Source: Galbitalea sp036271795 (GTDB lineage: Bacteria > Actinomycetota > Actinomycetes > Actinomycetales > Microbacteriaceae). Taken from it: a DNA stretch of 64,000 bases. Of the stretch, positions 23,897-32,748 are shown piece after piece. Location: NCBI GenBank assembly GCA_036271795.1, contig DATAZY010000002.1, positions 1-64,000 of the forward strand, read 5' to 3'. Made by a program: the position numbers and the translations under genes. Numbering within the stretch: position 1 is the first letter of the stretch; each line of letters begins with the position of its first letter. The notes under the pieces were generated by a model. It had not been told where the DNA came from and searched no databases. It worked only from the letters and a program-made list of their open reading frames with translations.

Positions 23897-24985
23897 ATGA
23901 GCAGCCCCGTCATCAATATCATTCGCACGAAACCCCGCGGTGATCAGGCCAACCCGACGACCGAGTATGCGGCTCTCCTTCACACGGTTCGCGACGCGGG
24001 GCTGTTGCGACGACGTACCGGATTCTATGTGGCGATGTTTGCCGTGCTTCTCGCGGCGCTGGGTGCCTCGTTCGTTGGAATCGCGTTTCTTCACAACAGT
24101 TGGTTCGTGCTTCTCGTAGCCGCCGCACTCGGCCTGATCTTCACCCAGCTGGCATTTCTCGCGCACGAGGCATCCCATCGACAGGTTTTCGAGTCTGGCA
24201 AGGCGAACGACCTCGCCGGCAGGATGATCGGCAACCTTCTGGTTGGCATCAGCTACTCGTGGTGGATGACCAAGCACAGCCGCCACCACGCCAACCCGAA
24301 CATCATCGGCAAGGACCCCGACATCGAACGTGACTACGTTTCGTTCATCGAAGCGGATGCCGCAAAGGCCAGGGGTCTGTATGCCTGGTTCACCAAGCGT
24401 CAGGGTTACCTGTTTTTCCCGATCCTGATGGGCGAGGGCCTGAACCTTCATATCCGCGGGCTCAGTACGGTGTTCGGCAGGGGCAAGGTCGAGAAGCGCT
24501 GGCTCGAGGCACCGATGCTTGTCGCACGCATCGTTGCGTACGTGGCCGTGATCTTCCTGATGCTGCCTCCCGGAATGGCGGCCGCCTTCATCGGTGTCCA
24601 GCTCGCGGTGTTCGGCGTGTACATGGGGGCATCCTTCGCCCCGAACCACAAGGGCATGCCGATTCTCCCGCATGACTCCAAGGTCGACTTCCTTCGACGC
24701 CAGGTGCTCACTTCCCGCAACATTCGCAGCGGCTGGTTCATGAACTTCTACATGGGTGGACTCAACCACCAGGTCGAGCACCACCTGTTCCCGAACATGC
24801 CGCGCCCGCATCTCAAGCGCGCGCAGGTCATCGCCAAGGAATACTGCAAGGCGCACAACATCGACTACACGGAGACGACGATCTGGCAGTCGTATGCGAT
24901 CGTCATCCGATACCTGAACCAGGTTGGCCTCGCGGCCGGTGGCGACCCGTTCGACTGCCCTGCGGCGACGGCCTTCGGGCGGTAG
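23897..24985 (+). CDS. Membrane fatty-acid desaturase
   Basis: 362 residues from ATG 23897 (GAGG upstream); the frame extends further upstream but without family features. The three histidine boxes that bind the di-iron centre are intact: HEASH (residues 90-94), HSRHH (127-131) and HQVEHH (291-296). The first box overlaps the end of a hydrophobic pair and the last is followed by LFPNMPRPHL, as in acyl-lipid desaturases. It introduces double bonds into membrane fatty acids and helps membrane fluidity, often at low temperature. The spacing of the HQVEHH box suggests a front-end or delta-9-like enzyme of the actinobacterial DesA3-like group. A 176-bp upstream region leaves room for regulation. 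Confidence 0.92.
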   Translation: MSSPVINIIRTKPRGDQANPTTEYAALLHTVRDAGLLRRRTGFYVAMFAVLLAALGASFVGIAFLHNSWFVLLVAAALGLIFTQLAFLAHEASHRQVFESGKANDLAGRMIGNLLVGISYSWWMTKHSRHHANPNIIGKDPDIERDYVSFIEADAAKARGLYAWFTKRQGYLFFPILMGEGLNLHIRGLSTVFGRGKVEKRWLEAPMLVARIVAYVAVIFLMLPPGMAAAFIGVQLAVFGVYMGASFAPNHKGMPILPHDSKVDFLRRQVLTSRNIRSGWFMNFYMGGLNHQVEHHLFPNMPRPHLKRAQVIAKEYCKAHNIDYTETTIWQSYAIVIRYLNQVGLAAGGDPFDCPAATAFGR

Positions 24986-25052
24986 CGCTCGGGGCGCTGT
25001 GCCCTGAGCGAACCCGCTCCCTCCAGGCGGCGGCGCGGTTCAGAATTGCCGC

Positions 25053-25973
25053 ATGGACGACAACGAGATTCTGGATGCGTACTCCCGCACGGTCGTGGAT
25101 GTCGCCGAGTCCGTCCTTCCCAGCGTCGCGAGCGTGAGCGTTCGAACGTCGCGGGGCGGCGGTTCCGGAAGCGCGAGCGTGATCACCGTGGACGGATTTC
25201 TGCTGACCAGCGCTCACGTGGTTGCCGGTGCGCGATCGGCCGAGGCATCGTTCGCGGATGGCTCGACGGTGTCGGTTGATGTCGTCGGTCGCGATCCCCT
25301 CTCCGACCTCGCGGTCCTGCATGCCCGGGGTGATGTGCCCGCGCCGGTCGAGTTGGGGGATGCCGCAAGGCTGCGCGTCGGCCAGCTGGTGGTCGCGCTC
25401 GGTAATCCGCTTGGACTCGCGGGGAGCGTCACCGCGGGAATCGTGTCGGCGCTCGGGCGGTCGCTTCCGACGCAGTCCGGTCGAGTCATCGATGAGGTCA
25501 TCCAGACCGATGCAGCACTCAACCCCGGCAACAGTGGCGGCGTGCTTGCCGACAGCAGCGGCCGAATGGTTGGTGTCAACACCGCGGTGGCCGGCGTCGG
25601 CGTCGGGCTCGCGGTGCCGATCAATTCGACAACACGCGGAATCATCGCCGCACTCATGTCCAAAGGTAAGGTGCGCAGGGCCTGGCTCGGCATCGCCGGC
25701 GCACAGATCCGGCTGGCGCCCGAACTCGCTAAACGCATCGGCTCGCCGACGGGACTCCAGGTCGCCGGGGTCTCCGCGAACAGCGCGGCGCAGGAGGCCG
25801 GACTGCGCCAGGGGGATGTCGTGGTCGAGCTCGCCGGAAAGCGTGTCGTCTCGACGACGGCCGTGCAGCAGCTGATGGTCGAAGATGCGATCGACAGGCC
25901 AATCGAGATCACGGTGTGGCGCAACGGTGCCCTGGTGGACGTCATTGCCGTTCCCCGAGAGCTCGACGAATAG
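25053..25973 (+). CDS. HtrA-like S1C serine protease with PDZ domain
   Basis: 306 residues. The trypsin-like domain has catalytic His55 (LTSAHVV), Asp85 (DPLSDLAVL) and Ser161 (NPGNSGG), followed by a PDZ domain (GLQVAGVSANSAAQEAGLRQGDVVVELAGKRV, about residues 228-260). Unlike most HtrA/DegP proteins there is no signal peptide or membrane span before the protease domain, and none can be added by moving the start. It may act in the cytoplasm, or leave by an unknown route. It is convergent with the large regulator gene at 26053. Confidence 0.9.
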   Translation: MDDNEILDAYSRTVVDVAESVLPSVASVSVRTSRGGGSGSASVITVDGFLLTSAHVVAGARSAEASFADGSTVSVDVVGRDPLSDLAVLHARGDVPAPVELGDAARLRVGQLVVALGNPLGLAGSVTAGIVSALGRSLPTQSGRVIDEVIQTDAALNPGNSGGVLADSSGRMVGVNTAVAGVGVGLAVPINSTTRGIIAALMSKGKVRRAWLGIAGAQIRLAPELAKRIGSPTGLQVAGVSANSAAQEAGLRQGDVVVELAGKRVVSTTAVQQLMVEDAIDRPIEITVWRNGALVDVIAVPRELDE

Positions 25974-26052
25974 GCGCCCCTTTTCCGGCGCCACGCCGCG
26001 AACGCGTGCAGCCCAGCGCAGACCGCGCTATTCGAAGCCAGGACGGCTGGAA

Positions 26053-28995
26053 CTAAGCGCGGACCCGGCGCGTGAGCATCTCGCCGGCGAGCGACGCGGC
26101 CGCTCGCGCGGGGAGTGGCTCGGCATCCGGCACGGTCGTTCTTAGCGCCCGAACGGCGTCCTGCAGGCTCGCCGGTGCCGGACGCGAACCGTGAACACGC
26201 ACCGCGGCCGCAGAAGACAACACCGTACCAAGCTCGGAATCGTCGACCCCGATCGCGCGTCCCACGAGGGCCGCGGTCTCCAGGCAGAGCGCGAACGGCG
26301 AATCCAGGCTCATCGAGTCGGCGGCAGCGAACGCGGAAACGACGGCGGCGGATGCCCCAATGGGGTCCGCCAGTTCAAGCCTCGCGCGGGCAAGCACACA
26401 GCGCGCGAGCGGAAGTTCGCGTTCAACACCGAGCTCTGTCCCGACGGTGTCCGCGGCGGTCGCGAGCCGCTCCGCATCCACCGCGTCGCCCTCCGCGAGG
26501 GCGAGACCGGCCATGGCGATCAGCAAGACGACACGAGCGATCCGGGGATCATCCTGAAGCAACGGCTGCGCCTCGCGGGCGAATGCCCGAGCCGCATCCA
26601 TGCTGCCCACCTGCCAGGCGATCATCGCGGCCGTCGGCAGTGTGATGAGCAACTGCTCAGCGGTGCCCTGCGCGCGACAGAGTTCGATCGCTTCGGTCGC
26701 GAAGTTGACCGCGGTGGGATCGACCCGCTCCGCCAGAAGGGATCCGACGCCGATGACCGCCCCGACGCGCAGGTTGTGTTCGCCGATCCTTCCGCCAATT
26801 TCGATCGCTTCGCGGACAAAGGCCACGCCCTCCGCACCGCGATCGAGGTCATCCGCGATTCCGCCGAGGAAGATGAGCGCGCGACCCGCGTACGAATCCT
26901 CGACCCCGCGAAGCAGGTCGACGCAGGTGCGGAGTGCTGTGAAGGCGGCTTCGCCGTCACCGGCCCAGTAACTCAGGTAGCCGAGCGCGAATGTTGCGAG
27001 GCCGGTCCACTCGGTTGTCGTCGGCAGAGCGAGCAGGCGCGAGAGCCAGAACCGACCCTCAGAGACACTTGTCGCCGCGTAATAGCGGTGCAGCCGAAAC
27101 GCCAGCTCCTGGGCATCCGAAAGGCTGGCGTGATCGTCGAGGGCGGCACCGAACAGGGACCGGATGCTCGGAAGAGCTTCAGTGATCACCGAAGAGAACG
27201 TGCCGGGCGCCGCGCGGGCATCGTCGGGCAGCATGCCGCGTAGAGCGGCCGCCAGGAGTCCGAAGGTTGCGCGTTCCTCTCCCCTGGAGACGAGGAGCGA
27301 TCGCGCGTAGTTGCGAACATCGTCGTGCTGTTCATAGCGCCAGCGCGGTCCGGAGCGATCGACTCGCAGGAGACCGCGAGCACTCAATTCCCCCAGCAGT
27401 CGGGCGACACGCGTGGACGGAATCTCGTCAGACACCACGAGCCCGCGCAGAAGTCCCAGCGAGACCGCGCCGTCGAGCACGGAGCTCCGGAGGAACACGG
27501 TTGACTCATCGGGCGTGAGGCTGCTGAAGCCGTAGTCAAGGATCGACCGTACCTGGTCGCCCGATTCGCCCGGCTCGCCGACATCGTCGAGCAGGTCATC
27601 GAGCGAGATCTCCCGAAGCTGCGCGGTGAGGAGTTCGAGCGCGAGGGGGATTCCGTAGCCGCGGCGGGCCAGTCTCTCGATTGAATCCGGTCCGACGAGA
27701 CTGTCGGTCGCGTGGTTTCCGAGCTCGCGAATCCGCTGGGCGATGAGCACCGATGCATCTCCCGGCGCGCTCTCGGTGCCCGCGTCAAGCGGAGCGACGG
27801 CGACCACCCGTTCGCTGGTGCTATGCAGGGGCGCCCGGCTCGTGCACAGGATGACCAGCTCCGGGCATCCCGAAATCAGGCTCGTCGTAAGTGTCGCGAC
27901 TCCGTCCGAGACCTCGTCGCATCCATCGATGACGAGCAGTGTGCGTCCTCGCGGCGCAATTGTCGCGAGAAGTGCGGCGATTGGATCCGGCTCGGGGAAT
28001 GCACCGAGTCCGCGGGCGACGTCGGCCGCGACCAGCTCGTCGCTTGTGCTTGAGCCGACCTGCACCCACAGCGTTTCGCCGTCCCGCGCCTCGGCGGCGT
28101 AGGCGAGCGCGAGCCTGGTCTTGCCGATGCCACCTCGGCCGGTCAGCGTAACCAGACGCGACTGTCCGAAGGCCTCGGCCAGCTCCTTCAGTTCGCGGGC
28201 GCGTCCGACGAAGGTGGATTCCGTCCCGGGGAGTCGTCCAACGGTGACCGGGGCGGATGACCGGAGCGCCGCCAGATAGACCGCGACGGTCTCACCGCTC
28301 GGGTCGATGCCGAGCTCTTCCGCGAGGATAGTTCTGCAGTATTCGTAGGCCTGGACGGCGCCGACCCGGTCGCCATCTCGGTCGAGCGCAGCGATGAGGA
28401 TCCGGTGCGCGCTCTCATCAGTCGGGTCATCCGCAACCAGCTCGCGCGCGATCCGAACGGCGCGCCGGTTGTCGCCGACCAGACCTGCCGCCGTGACCAG
28501 CGTCTCGCGGGCGGTTCTGCGCAGGTCGGCGAGTCCACGACGCTCCTCGCCAACCCAGTCCAGATCCTCCGAGGGCAGAAACAGGTCGGGCGACAGTTCC
28601 GAGGCGGCCTGCAGGAGCGGGATCGCGGCATCCGCGCGGCTGTTCTCCAGCCGTTCGACTGCCGCGTCGAGCGCGATCGAGGCCTCGCGGACATCCACCT
28701 CGATCCCTGCCGCCAGCGCGTAGCCTGCCGGCGCCGTCACGATTAACTGATTGCTTGAGTCGATCGCGGCGACCGCGGTCCGGATGCTGCGGACGATGCC
28801 ACGCAGCGCGGGCTTCCAACTCGTCGGCAGCTCGTCGCCCCAGATCATGGCGGCGAGTCGCTCGCTCGGAACGGGTCCGTCGGCGAGAGCGAGAGCGACG
28901 ATCGCGAGGCGAGCTCGTCGCCCACCGAGGGCGTGGCCGCTCAACTCACCGTCGCCCGCCGCGACGGAGACAGCGCCCAGCACGCTCACTCGCAC
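26053..28995 (-). CDS. BTAD/NB-ARC-type large transcriptional regulator (AfsR/SARP-like)
   Basis: 980 residues from GTG 28995. The N-terminus (MRVSVLGAVSVAAGDG, then GGRRARLAIVALALADG) is a winged DNA-binding domain of the SARP/OmpR type. A bacterial transcriptional activator domain follows (about 100-245; EELGIDPSGE). A nucleotide-binding domain then has Walker A GRGGIGKT (286-293) and a Walker B-like segment LLVIDGCDEV (near 350). The last ~450 residues are helical repeats resembling TPRs. The layout matches AfsR/MalT-like STAND regulators, which switch on operons after ligand and ATP binding. No biosynthetic cluster is nearby, and the divergent gene at 29083 is the closest possible target. 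Confidence 0.88.
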   Translation of the reverse strand: MRVSVLGAVSVAAGDGELSGHALGGRRARLAIVALALADGPVPSERLAAMIWGDELPTSWKPALRGIVRSIRTAVAAIDSSNQLIVTAPAGYALAAGIEVDVREASIALDAAVERLENSRADAAIPLLQAASELSPDLFLPSEDLDWVGEERRGLADLRRTARETLVTAAGLVGDNRRAVRIARELVADDPTDESAHRILIAALDRDGDRVGAVQAYEYCRTILAEELGIDPSGETVAVYLAALRSSAPVTVGRLPGTESTFVGRARELKELAEAFGQSRLVTLTGRGGIGKTRLALAYAAEARDGETLWVQVGSSTSDELVAADVARGLGAFPEPDPIAALLATIAPRGRTLLVIDGCDEVSDGVATLTTSLISGCPELVILCTSRAPLHSTSERVVAVAPLDAGTESAPGDASVLIAQRIRELGNHATDSLVGPDSIERLARRGYGIPLALELLTAQLREISLDDLLDDVGEPGESGDQVRSILDYGFSSLTPDESTVFLRSSVLDGAVSLGLLRGLVVSDEIPSTRVARLLGELSARGLLRVDRSGPRWRYEQHDDVRNYARSLLVSRGEERATFGLLAAALRGMLPDDARAAPGTFSSVITEALPSIRSLFGAALDDHASLSDAQELAFRLHRYYAATSVSEGRFWLSRLLALPTTTEWTGLATFALGYLSYWAGDGEAAFTALRTCVDLLRGVEDSYAGRALIFLGGIADDLDRGAEGVAFVREAIEIGGRIGEHNLRVGAVIGVGSLLAERVDPTAVNFATEAIELCRAQGTAEQLLITLPTAAMIAWQVGSMDAARAFAREAQPLLQDDPRIARVVLLIAMAGLALAEGDAVDAERLATAADTVGTELGVERELPLARCVLARARLELADPIGASAAVVSAFAAADSMSLDSPFALCLETAALVGRAIGVDDSELGTVLSSAAAVRVHGSRPAPASLQDAVRALRTTVPDAEPLPARAAASLAGEMLTRRVRA

Positions 28996-29082
28996 ATTCG
29001 CGAGTCTACTTAGACCTCAACGTCCGGAACGAGGTGTTACGACCGAGTGGATCGTGGATAACGGATCGCGGGAAGATGGGGT

Positions 29083-30114
29083 GTGGACCCCGTCGACGCG
29101 TTGAACGAGATTGCCTACCTGCTGGAGCGGGAGCGAGCATCGGAGTTCAAGACCAAAGCGTTCCGCACCGCGGCGACCGTGCTCGCCGGAATCCCCGCTA
29201 ATGAGCGGAAGCCCCAGGTCGACAGCGGCGAACTCAAGAAAACGAAAGGCATCGGCGGAACGACCTACGAGGTCATCGTCGAGGCTCTCGACGGGGATAT
29301 CCCGAAATACCTCGTCGATGCACGGGAGCGCGCTGCCGCGCCGTTGACCTCGGGCGGTGCGGGCATTCTCCCGTTGCTCAAGGGCGACCTGCATAGCCAC
29401 AGCGACTGGTCGGACGGCACGACCTCCATCGAGCTCATGGCGTCGACTGCGCAGGGGCTGGGGCGCGAGTATTTGGCGCTGACCGACCACTCGCCGCATC
29501 TTCGCGTCGCCAATGGGCTGACCGCGGAGCGACTGCGCAAAGAACTCGCCGAGGTAGCGAAAATCAACCGTGTTGCCGCGATCAACAAGTCCGCGGAGGG
29601 TTTCCGACTGCTCAGCGGGATCGAGGTCGACATCCTCGATGACGGCGCCCTCGACCAGACCGCTGCGATGCTCGATCGCCTGGATATCGTGGTCGCGAGC
29701 GTTCACTCCAAGCTCCGGATGGAGTCCGGCGAGATGACCGAGCGGATGTTGAGTGCTGTATCCGATCCGCACACCAATGTTCTTGGCCACTGCACGGGGC
29801 GCCTCGTCGAGGGCAGCCGCGGAACAAGGCCGCCGTCAAGCTTCGACGCGAAGGCGGTGTTCGCCGCCTGTGCCGCGAACAACGTTGCGGTGGAAATCAA
29901 CTCGCGCCCCGAGCGTCGCGATCCGCCGGGACCGCTCATCGAGCTCGCTCTCGATGCAGGATGCCTGTTCAGCATCGACAGCGACGCTCACGCACCGGGG
30001 CAGCTCGGGCTGCTCGACTTCGGTGCCGCCCGCGCAGAAGCGCACGGAGTGCCGGCCGATCGAATCGTCACCACCTGGCCGCTCGACCGCCTGCTGGACT
30101 GGGCCAACGGCTGA
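29083..30114 (+). CDS. PHP-domain phosphoesterase with PolX-like HhH N-terminus
   Basis: 343 residues from GTG 29083. The first ~90 residues resemble the helix-hairpin-helix part of PolX DNA polymerases (DALNEIAYLLE, FKTKAFRTAATVLAGIP, LKKTKGIGGTTYEVIVEALDGDIPKYL). The PHP domain follows, with metal ligands in LHSHSDWSDG (near 104-114), LTDHSPH, GIEVDIL, ASVHSK, LGHCTGR and FSIDSDAHAP. The polymerase palm and thumb found in full PolX are absent, so this is a stand-alone nuclease or phosphatase, possibly DNA-directed through the HhH part. It is divergent from the large regulator, 87 bp apart. Confidence 0.85.
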   Translation: MDPVDALNEIAYLLERERASEFKTKAFRTAATVLAGIPANERKPQVDSGELKKTKGIGGTTYEVIVEALDGDIPKYLVDARERAAAPLTSGGAGILPLLKGDLHSHSDWSDGTTSIELMASTAQGLGREYLALTDHSPHLRVANGLTAERLRKELAEVAKINRVAAINKSAEGFRLLSGIEVDILDDGALDQTAAMLDRLDIVVASVHSKLRMESGEMTERMLSAVSDPHTNVLGHCTGRLVEGSRGTRPPSSFDAKAVFAACAANNVAVEINSRPERRDPPGPLIELALDAGCLFSIDSDAHAPGQLGLLDFGAARAEAHGVPADRIVTTWPLDRLLDWANG

Positions 30115-30134
30115 CGCAGATGACTGGCTGCGTC
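30113..30134. terminator. Hairpin between convergent genes
   Basis: GACGCAG (30113-30119) and CTGCGTC (30128-30134) form a perfect 7-bp stem with an 8-nt loop, in the 23-bp gap between the convergent genes ending at 30114 and 30138. There is no T run, so only the position supports a terminator role. Confidence 0.4.
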
Positions 30135-30137
30135 GGG

Positions 30138-30878
30138 CTATAAGCCCTTGCCCTCAGCCCGATGCTTCTCGAACGCTTCGGTCAGCCAGGCTTCGACCGA
30201 GTCGACGGTGACGCCAAGATCCGTGAACTTCCGAGCCTGCTCGCCGTCCAGCTGAATGATCCCCAGCAGGAGGTGCTCAGTGCCGATGTAGTTGTGACCG
30301 AGCCGCAGAGCAACTCGGAGCGCCTCGCGAAGCGCCAGCTTCGAGGTCAGATCAAATGGCACGTTGCCGGCCTCAACTGTGGCGGCGGTCGCGAAGGCGT
30401 CGGGGTCGATGTCAAAGGCAGCCAGCAGTTGCTCGTTCGAGATCTCCGCATCGCGAATGTATCGAGCCGCGAACCCCTGTGGCTCGGTGAGCAACGCGGT
30501 CGAGAGGTGATCCGTGTTCGTGCCGTCCGCACCGACCGCGGTTGCTATCCGCCGCGAGGCCGCAACAGTGTGGCGGGCGCGTTCGGTGAAACGCTCGAAC
30601 AGCTTCCCCTGTGGCACGATATCGCTTTCGTCGACGCGGGTGACAAATCGTTTCTGCACCGCCTGCTTTGAGACCCCCATGCTCGCACCGATCTCACTCC
30701 ATGGCGCTCCGGATCGTCGCGCCTGGTCGACGAAGTAGCCGATGAGGGCATCTGCCTCCTCCTCGATGGTGGCCGCAACGCGAACGGCATCGGCGAGGTT
30801 ATCGAGGGGACCTGCGCCCTCGTGCATCTTCCTGACGTAGGCAATGAGGTTGTCGAGCGGAATGGGTGAATCGGACAT
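30138..30878 (-). CDS. Clp N-domain protein with an N-terminal helix-turn-helix
   Basis: 246 residues from ATG 30878. Residues 59-78 (PWSEIGASMGVSKQAVQKRF) read as a helix-turn-helix. Residues ~92-235 contain two Clp-N repeats: LFERFTERARHTVAASRRIA with TDHLSTALL, and REALRVALRLGHNYIGTEHLLLGIIQ. There is no ATPase domain, so this is not ClpC or ClpB but a regulator or adaptor that borrows the substrate-recognition domain. Two perfect 17-bp palindromes stand directly before the gene, one overlapping the ribosome-site region, so it probably represses itself. It may couple protein quality control to transcription. Confidence 0.82.
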   Translation of the reverse strand: MSDSPIPLDNLIAYVRKMHEGAGPLDNLADAVRVAATIEEEADALIGYFVDQARRSGAPWSEIGASMGVSKQAVQKRFVTRVDESDIVPQGKLFERFTERARHTVAASRRIATAVGADGTNTDHLSTALLTEPQGFAARYIRDAEISNEQLLAAFDIDPDAFATAATVEAGNVPFDLTSKLALREALRVALRLGHNYIGTEHLLLGIIQLDGEQARKFTDLGVTVDSVEAWLTEAFEKHRAEGKGL

Positions 30879-30880
30879 GG

Positions 30881-30897
30881 GTCAACCTTAGGTTGAC
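30881..30897. promoter_or_regulatory. Perfect palindromic operator 1
   Basis: GTCAACCT-T-AGGTTGAC, with perfect 8-bp arms and one central base. It ends 2 bp before the ATG at 30878 (minus strand), so it covers the place where a ribosome would bind; the only SD-like bases (AAGG) are inside it. A protein bound here, or the hairpin it would form in mRNA, could block expression. Confidence 0.6.
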
Positions 30898-30908
30898 GCC
30901 ATCAATTC

Positions 30909-30925
30909 GTCAACCCCGGGTTGAC
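30909..30925. promoter_or_regulatory. Perfect palindromic operator 2
   Basis: GTCAACCC-C-GGGTTGAC, the same consensus as operator 1 (GTCAACC-N3-GGTTGAC), with centres 28 bp apart. It lies between the minus-strand HTH/Clp-N gene and the plus-strand DedA gene at 30991, so it could also control the latter. Confidence 0.6.
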
Positions 30926-30990
30926 TCGGCGCATCGATCGTTCATCCGCTGGACATCCCGTCGCGGCTTTGCTCGTCTAGCGTTTTTCGC

Positions 30991-31614
30991 ATGGGTGCCG
31001 ACATCGAGAACCTGATCCTCGCTGTCGGTCACACTCCGTGGGCCTACCTCGTGATGGCCGGCATTCTGGTGATTGATGGGTTCTTCCCTTTCGTTCCTGG
31101 TGAGACAGCCGTTGTCACCCTCTCCACCCTCGTCGCAGCCAGCGGCGGACAACTTCTGTGGCTCGTCCTGACGGTCGCCGTTGCCGCGACCATGGTCGGC
31201 GATGCGATCTCCTTCTTTATTGGGCGACACCTTGGCCTTGACCGGTGGAGATGGATGCGCGGGACGCGGATGTCCGCGATCTTTGTTCGCGCATCCGTCG
31301 GTTTGAACCGCCGGCCGGGTCCCTACCTGATCGGCGCGAAGTTCCTGCCCTTCGTGCGCGTCGCCGTCACGATGACGGCCGGAGCGAGTGGTCTCGCCGT
31401 GCGACGGTATCTCCCACGGTCGCTCGTCGCCTCGACGATCTATACGCTCTACCACGTAGCGGTCGGTGCCGCCGCGGGGTTCTGGTTCTCGGTCAATCCG
31501 CTGGCCGCGGCGCTCGTGGCAATTGCGGTCGTGTTTGCGCTCGGCTTCTGCTTCGACCGGATCGCGCGCCTGCGCCGACGCACACCGACGATTGGTCCGG
31601 TCGCATCCGAATAG
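30991..31614 (+). CDS. DedA-family membrane protein
   Basis: 207 residues from ATG 30991. The DedA/SNARE-associated pattern is clear: FFPFVPGETAVV near residues 31-42 (usual form F-x-PGE), ATMVGDAISFFIGRHLG near 70-86, and GPYLIGAKFLPFVRVAVTMTAGASGLAVRRYL near 106-138, with the conserved Arg after FxPxx. About five membrane spans. DedA proteins are lipid flippase-like and support membrane homeostasis. It is divergent from the Clp-N/HTH gene and shares its palindromic intergenic region; the next gene starts 10 bp after its stop. Confidence 0.88.
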   Translation: MGADIENLILAVGHTPWAYLVMAGILVIDGFFPFVPGETAVVTLSTLVAASGGQLLWLVLTVAVAATMVGDAISFFIGRHLGLDRWRWMRGTRMSAIFVRASVGLNRRPGPYLIGAKFLPFVRVAVTMTAGASGLAVRRYLPRSLVASTIYTLYHVAVGAAAGFWFSVNPLAAALVAIAVVFALGFCFDRIARLRRRTPTIGPVASE

Positions 31615-31623
31615 GCTTGAAGC

Positions 31624-32634
31624 ATGAAATTCCGCTACCTCGGCAACTCCGGCTTCAAGATCTCCGAAATCACCTACGGCAACTGGCTGACCCACGGTTC
31701 GCAGATTGAGAACGACACCGCGACCCAGTGCGTGAAGGCGGCGATCGAGAACGGCATCACAACCTTCGACACCGCCGACGTATACGCGAACACTGCGGCG
31801 GAGACGGTTCTGGGCGAAGCGTTGAAGGGCGAACGTCGCCAGTCGCTCGAGATCTTCACGAAGGTATTCGGGCCCACCGGGCCCAAGGGCCACAACGACG
31901 TCGGGCTCTCGCGCAAGCACATCCTCGAGTCGATTGACGGGTCGCTCGGTCGCCTGCAGACCGACTACGTCGATCTCTACCAGGCTCACCGCTTCGACTA
32001 CGAGACCCCGCTGGAGGAGACATTCCAGGCCTTCGCGGACGTGGTTCGTTCTGGCAAGGCGCTCTACATCGGCGTCAGCGAGTGGACCGCCGACCAGCTT
32101 CGGGCGGGCGCCGCGCTTGCCAAGGAGCTGAACATCCAGCTCATCTCGAACCAGCCGCAGTATTCGGCCCTCTGGCGGGTGATCGAGGGCGAGGTCGTTC
32201 CGACCTCGAAGGAGCTCGGCATTTCGCAGATCGTCTGGTCACCGATTGCCCAGGGCGTGCTGACCGGCAAGTACAAGCCCGGGGCGGAGCTTCCCGCGGG
32301 CACGCGTGCCACAGACGATAAGGGCGGTGCGCGGATGATCTCCCGTTGGATGCAGGACAGCATCCTCACCCGTGTCCAGGAACTCACACCGATCGCGGCC
32401 GAGCTGGATCTGTCGCTTGCGCAGCTCGCTGTGGCCTGGGTGCTGCAGAACGACAACGTTGCCTCGGCGATCATCGGCGCATCGCGACCCGAGCAGGTCA
32501 AGGAGAACGTCGCGGCGTCCGGCGTCGAGATTCCGGCAGAGTTGCTCGCGAGAATCGACTCGGTTCTCGGCGACTCCGTGCTGCGCGATCCCGCGCTGAC
32601 CCTCGAGTCGTCGCCCAAAACGCGGGAGGCATAG
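31624..32634 (+). CDS. Aldo/keto reductase, voltage-gated K-channel beta-like
   Basis: 336 residues with the (beta/alpha)8 AKR pattern. The catalytic tetrad can be placed: Asp49 and Tyr54 (FDTADVYANTAAE), Lys80 (IFTKVFGP) and His122 (YQAHRFD). The C-terminal NADPH-binding segment VAWVLQNDNVASAIIGASRPEQVKENV near residue 280 is typical. The beginning MKFRYLGNSGFKISEITYGNW fits the YghZ/Kv-beta group, which reduces aldehydes such as methylglyoxal. It is 10 bp behind the DedA gene and probably co-transcribed with it. Confidence 0.92.
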   Translation: MKFRYLGNSGFKISEITYGNWLTHGSQIENDTATQCVKAAIENGITTFDTADVYANTAAETVLGEALKGERRQSLEIFTKVFGPTGPKGHNDVGLSRKHILESIDGSLGRLQTDYVDLYQAHRFDYETPLEETFQAFADVVRSGKALYIGVSEWTADQLRAGAALAKELNIQLISNQPQYSALWRVIEGEVVPTSKELGISQIVWSPIAQGVLTGKYKPGAELPAGTRATDDKGGARMISRWMQDSILTRVQELTPIAAELDLSLAQLAVAWVLQNDNVASAIIGASRPEQVKENVAASGVEIPAELLARIDSVLGDSVLRDPALTLESSPKTREA

Positions 32635-32748
32635 TCTCCGGGCCGCCGTACTCCCAGAGGATGATCTTTCTGTGAATGCCAGCCAATGAGCAGTTTTCCG
32701 GCGTACTTTCGGGGGTGAGGCAGTTCGGCGAGGGAAGGTGGGCATCCG

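Noticed and set aside
29083..30114. Considered as a full PolX DNA polymerase
   Set aside because: The polymerase catalytic aspartates and the thumb/palm region are missing; only the HhH and PHP parts are present.
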